Origin: JAQICJ01 sp041686345
Lineage (GTDB): Bacteria; Myxococcota_A; Polyangia; HGW-17
Direction: 5' to 3'
DNA length: 14,963 bases
Assembly (NCBI GenBank): GCA_041686345.1
Contig: JAWLEA010000082.1
Location: forward strand, 1-14,963
Below the pieces are notes generated by a model. It made no database searches. It saw only the letters and a program-made list of their open reading frames with translations, and was not told the origin of the DNA. Below are positions 14,736 to 14,963 of this stretch, in pieces (the first letter of the stretch is position 1; each line of letters starts with the position of its first letter). The translations under genes and the position numbers were made by a program.

Positions 14736-14963
14736 ATGCTTTTAAAAAAGAATAAGAGAAAAAAGAAAAACTCATACACCACCAGGGCGGTACCGGTATA
14801 TTTAGGACAATTGATTCATGCGAGCAGAAGAACTTCGGAACGCAGGTTCTTTCTCACTCCTGACAAGTTTACCCGGCAAGTCTGCGAGTATTGTCTGGGA
14901 GCTGCAGCGGAAAAACATGAAATTCTGGTACATGCCTATATTTTCATGACCAATCACTATCAC
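14736..14963 (+). CDS. REP-associated tyrosine (Y1/HUH) transposase, 3' partial
   Basis: Single-strand DNA transposase of the IS200-like Y1/HUH superfamily, probably the RAYT branch. The 76 visible residues start at ATG 14736 (GGAG at 14725-14728) and run off the window end. A very basic head (MLLKKNKRKKKN) leads into TTRAVPVYLGQLIHASRRT, a typical beta strand and loop, then helix LTPDKFTRQVCEYCLGAAAE, then ILVHAYIFMTNHYH. The last three residues, H74-Y75-H76, form the metal-binding HUH motif in the usual M-x-N-H-x-H setting. The catalytic tyrosine lies beyond the window. The upstream repeat array could be its cognate REP-like sequence. RAYT is inferred from the wording of the HUH region and the neighbouring repeats; a plain IS200/IS605 TnpA is the alternative. 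Confidence 0.82.
   Translation, partial: MLLKKNKRKKKNSYTTRAVPVYLGQLIHASRRTSERRFFLTPDKFTRQVCEYCLGAAAEKHEILVHAYIFMTNHYH

Larger units (their letters stand above)
14361..14963 (+). mobile_element. Possible RAYT/REP-like mobile locus (partial)
   Basis: The repeat array plus the adjacent Y1 transposase form a layout like RAYT genes flanked by their REP sequences. The right side is outside the window, so the boundaries are unknown. Confidence 0.4.

Overview
The window is an AT-rich bacterial chromosome segment (roughly 40% G+C by eye) with every gene on the + strand. The host is a bacterium: it carries a primary sigma-70 factor, a PcrA/UvrD helicase and transcription terminator Rho. A surface protein with calcium-binding repeats ends in a Gly-Cys-Ser-Cys motif, a hydrophobic stretch and a basic tip. 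This resembles the MYXO-CTERM sorting signal and hints at Myxococcota or a neighbouring former deltaproteobacterial lineage. That placement is an inference and is not proven by the window.

Layout: (1) 2-1963, rpoD, 5' partial, with a lysine-rich tail encoded by 66-bp repeats; (2) 2031-4229, pcrA/uvrD; (3) 4231-5817, a Crp/Fnr regulator gene between two inverted copies of a ~163-bp repeat; (4) 5900-7147, rho, then a strong hairpin and an unrecognised 161-aa protein; (5) 7908-8714, a zinc-finger (B-box-like), membrane and TPR protein; (6) 8785-12023, both subunits of type IIB topoisomerase VI in the order top6B-top6A; (7) 12150-14366, an FG-GAP/VCBS plus ASPIC/UnbV surface-protein gene broken by two in-frame stop codons; (8) 14361-14640, a repeat array built on CCTAACGRGGTTA with two exact 70-bp copies; (9) 14736 to the window end, the 5' part of a REP-associated (Y1/HUH) transposase gene.

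Much of the window is information processing: transcription initiation (RpoD), transcription termination (Rho), transcriptional control (Crp/Fnr), DNA repair (PcrA/UvrD) and DNA topology (Topo VI). The most unusual content is a complete Topo VI in a bacterium. Its B subunit appears to carry a second S13-like helix-two-turn-helix segment inserted in the transducer domain and a long acidic tail. Its strongest ribosome-binding site is placed for an AUC start codon and not for the first AUG. The two repeat families (inverted 163-bp pair and 70-bp array) and the broken surface-protein gene mark the spots where the genome looks plastic.
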